From Streptomyces indicus (GTDB taxonomy: Bacteria; Actinomycetota; Actinomycetes; Streptomycetales; Streptomycetaceae): a DNA stretch of 64,000 nucleotides. Positions 63,397-64,000 of the stretch are shown piece after piece; position 1 is the first letter of the stretch, and each line of letters opens with the position of its first letter. The stretch is from assembly GCF_900100315.1 (NCBI RefSeq), contig NZ_FNFF01000017.1, forward strand, positions 1-64,000, written 5' to 3'. Below the pieces are notes generated by a model. It was not told the origin of the DNA and did no database searches. It saw only the letters and a list, made by a program, of their open reading frames with translations. Made by a program: the position numbers and the translations under genes.

Positions 63397-63444
63397 TTGT
63401 CGGTCCGGATACCGCTGCCATACTTACGTCGCCGTAGGTTACGG
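63397..63444 (+). promoter_or_regulatory. Desaturase promoter with palindromic operator
   Basis: TTGTCG (63397-63402) and CATACT (63419-63424) are 16 bases apart. Just past the -10 is a palindrome CCGTA-GGT-TACGG (63432-63444) that would overlap the start point, with a further CCGTAGG downstream. This layout fits a TetR-type repressor of lipid metabolism. Confidence 0.45.
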
Positions 63445-63510
63445 ACCCGTAGGTCCGGGACACACGGCCGATCACCTGCCAAAAGTCCCCGACTCCCCAG
63501 GGAAACGCCC

Positions 63511-64000
63511 ATGACAACGAGCTCCGACCTGCTCGACGAAGCCCCGGATACGAAGAACGGTGAGCCGCTCCCCTCGGCCACCCTCGGTGGTGAGCAGAAG
63601 CGCTCGCTCGAACAGATCACACTGCTGCTCTTCATCACGGTCCCGTTTCTCGCCCTGATCGCCGCCGTGCCGCTGGCCTGGGGCTGGGGGGTGAGCTGGC
63701 TGGACCTCGGCCTGCTCGTCTTCATGTACTACCTGGGCTGCCACGGCATCACGATCGGCTTCCACCGCTACTTCACGCACGGCTCCTTCAAGGCCAAGCG
63801 CCCGCTGCGGATCGCGCTCGCCATCGCCGGCTCCATGGCGGTGGAGGGTCCGCTGGTGCGCTGGGTGGCCGACCACCGCAAGCACCACAAGTTCTCCGAC
63901 GCCGAGGGAGATCCCCACTCCCCGTGGCGGTTCGGCGAGACGGTGCCGGCCCTGATGAAGGGCCTGTGGTGGGCGCACATCGGCTGGATGTTCGACGAGG
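63511..64000 (+). CDS. Acyl-CoA / stearoyl-type fatty acid desaturase, 3' truncated by the window
   Basis: The first 163 residues of a membrane di-iron desaturase. Two of the three histidine boxes are present: HRYFTH (in GFHRYFTHGSFK) and HRKHH (in DHRKHHKFSD). Two membrane helices lie before them (LLLFITVPFLALIAAVP, LGLLVFMYYLGCHG). It introduces a cis double bond in fatty acyl chains to control membrane fluidity. ATG 63511 is preceded by CAGGGA. The third His box and the stop are outside the window. Confidence 0.9.
   Translation, partial: MTTSSDLLDEAPDTKNGEPLPSATLGGEQKRSLEQITLLLFITVPFLALIAAVPLAWGWGVSWLDLGLLVFMYYLGCHGITIGFHRYFTHGSFKAKRPLRIALAIAGSMAVEGPLVRWVADHRKHHKFSDAEGDPHSPWRFGETVPALMKGLWWAHIGWMFDE

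Overview
This is a high-GC actinobacterial chromosome segment, almost certainly Streptomyces. GTG starts and 4-base stop/start overlaps are common, coding sequence is very GC-rich, secreted proteins carry LysM/Rpf modules, and the gene order around eno-rpfA, mfd, glmU-prs-rplY-pth and ppc is the conserved Streptomyces core order as I remember it. It is mostly core chromosome. I see no insertion sequence, prophage or CRISPR array.

Layout. 1-2.2 kb: the end of an ABC exporter operon and a methyltransferase, stopping at a duplicated 3' end of a tRNA gene, so this may be the right edge of an integrated element. 2.3-5.2 kb: secreted pectate lyase, a small P-loop kinase-like protein and a zinc-ribbon protein. 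5.4-6.8 kb: type II NADH dehydrogenase. 7.2-11.8 kb: ergothioneine operon egtABCD, translationally coupled throughout. 12.0-15.5 kb: ppx/gppA, DUF501, the divisome protein DivIC/FtsB, and enolase. 15.8-18.0 kb: two resuscitation-promoting-factor-like cell-wall hydrolases, the first behind a c-di-AMP (ydaO) riboswitch. 18.3-24.9 kb: a P450, mazG, a SurA-like lipoprotein, and a Ser/Thr kinase with a TPR-like tail. 25.1-29.2 kb: a DNA-methylase-like protein with an odd motif IV, divergent from a duplicated-domain membrane protein across a cluster of GTGAAC operators. 29.2-36 kb: GNAT, nuclease-like lipoprotein, antitoxin-like protein, SCO6745 family, mfd. 36-46 kb: DUF2079 membrane protein, MacB/FtsX exporter, MFS exporter, acetate-type symporter. 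46-47.5 kb: an NTF2-like protein under a twin-operator promoter and a coiled-coil protein.

47.8-53.0 kb holds the most interesting block: four genes on both sides of one 353-bp promoter region, containing two deaminase-like domains, a WHH nuclease-like domain and four immunity-like domains (Imm35/YrhB, SUKH-4, SUKH-1, SUKH-3), with no visible secretion module. 53.1-55.6 kb: a histidine kinase with no adjacent response regulator, and a HTH/LAGLIDADG-like gene with a TTA codon beside tRNA-Gln. 55.7-64 kb: glmU, prs, rplY (its leader contains a T6 intrinsic-terminator hairpin), pth, a membrane protein, ppc, and a fatty-acid desaturase cut by the window end.

The core genes link central carbon metabolism (eno, ppc, prs), cell-wall precursors and remodelling (glmU, rpf genes, divIC), translation (rplY, pth, tRNA-Gln), repair and nucleotide hygiene (mfd, mazG) and redox protection (ndh, egtABCD). 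Product names come from motif recognition in the sequence. No database search was run.
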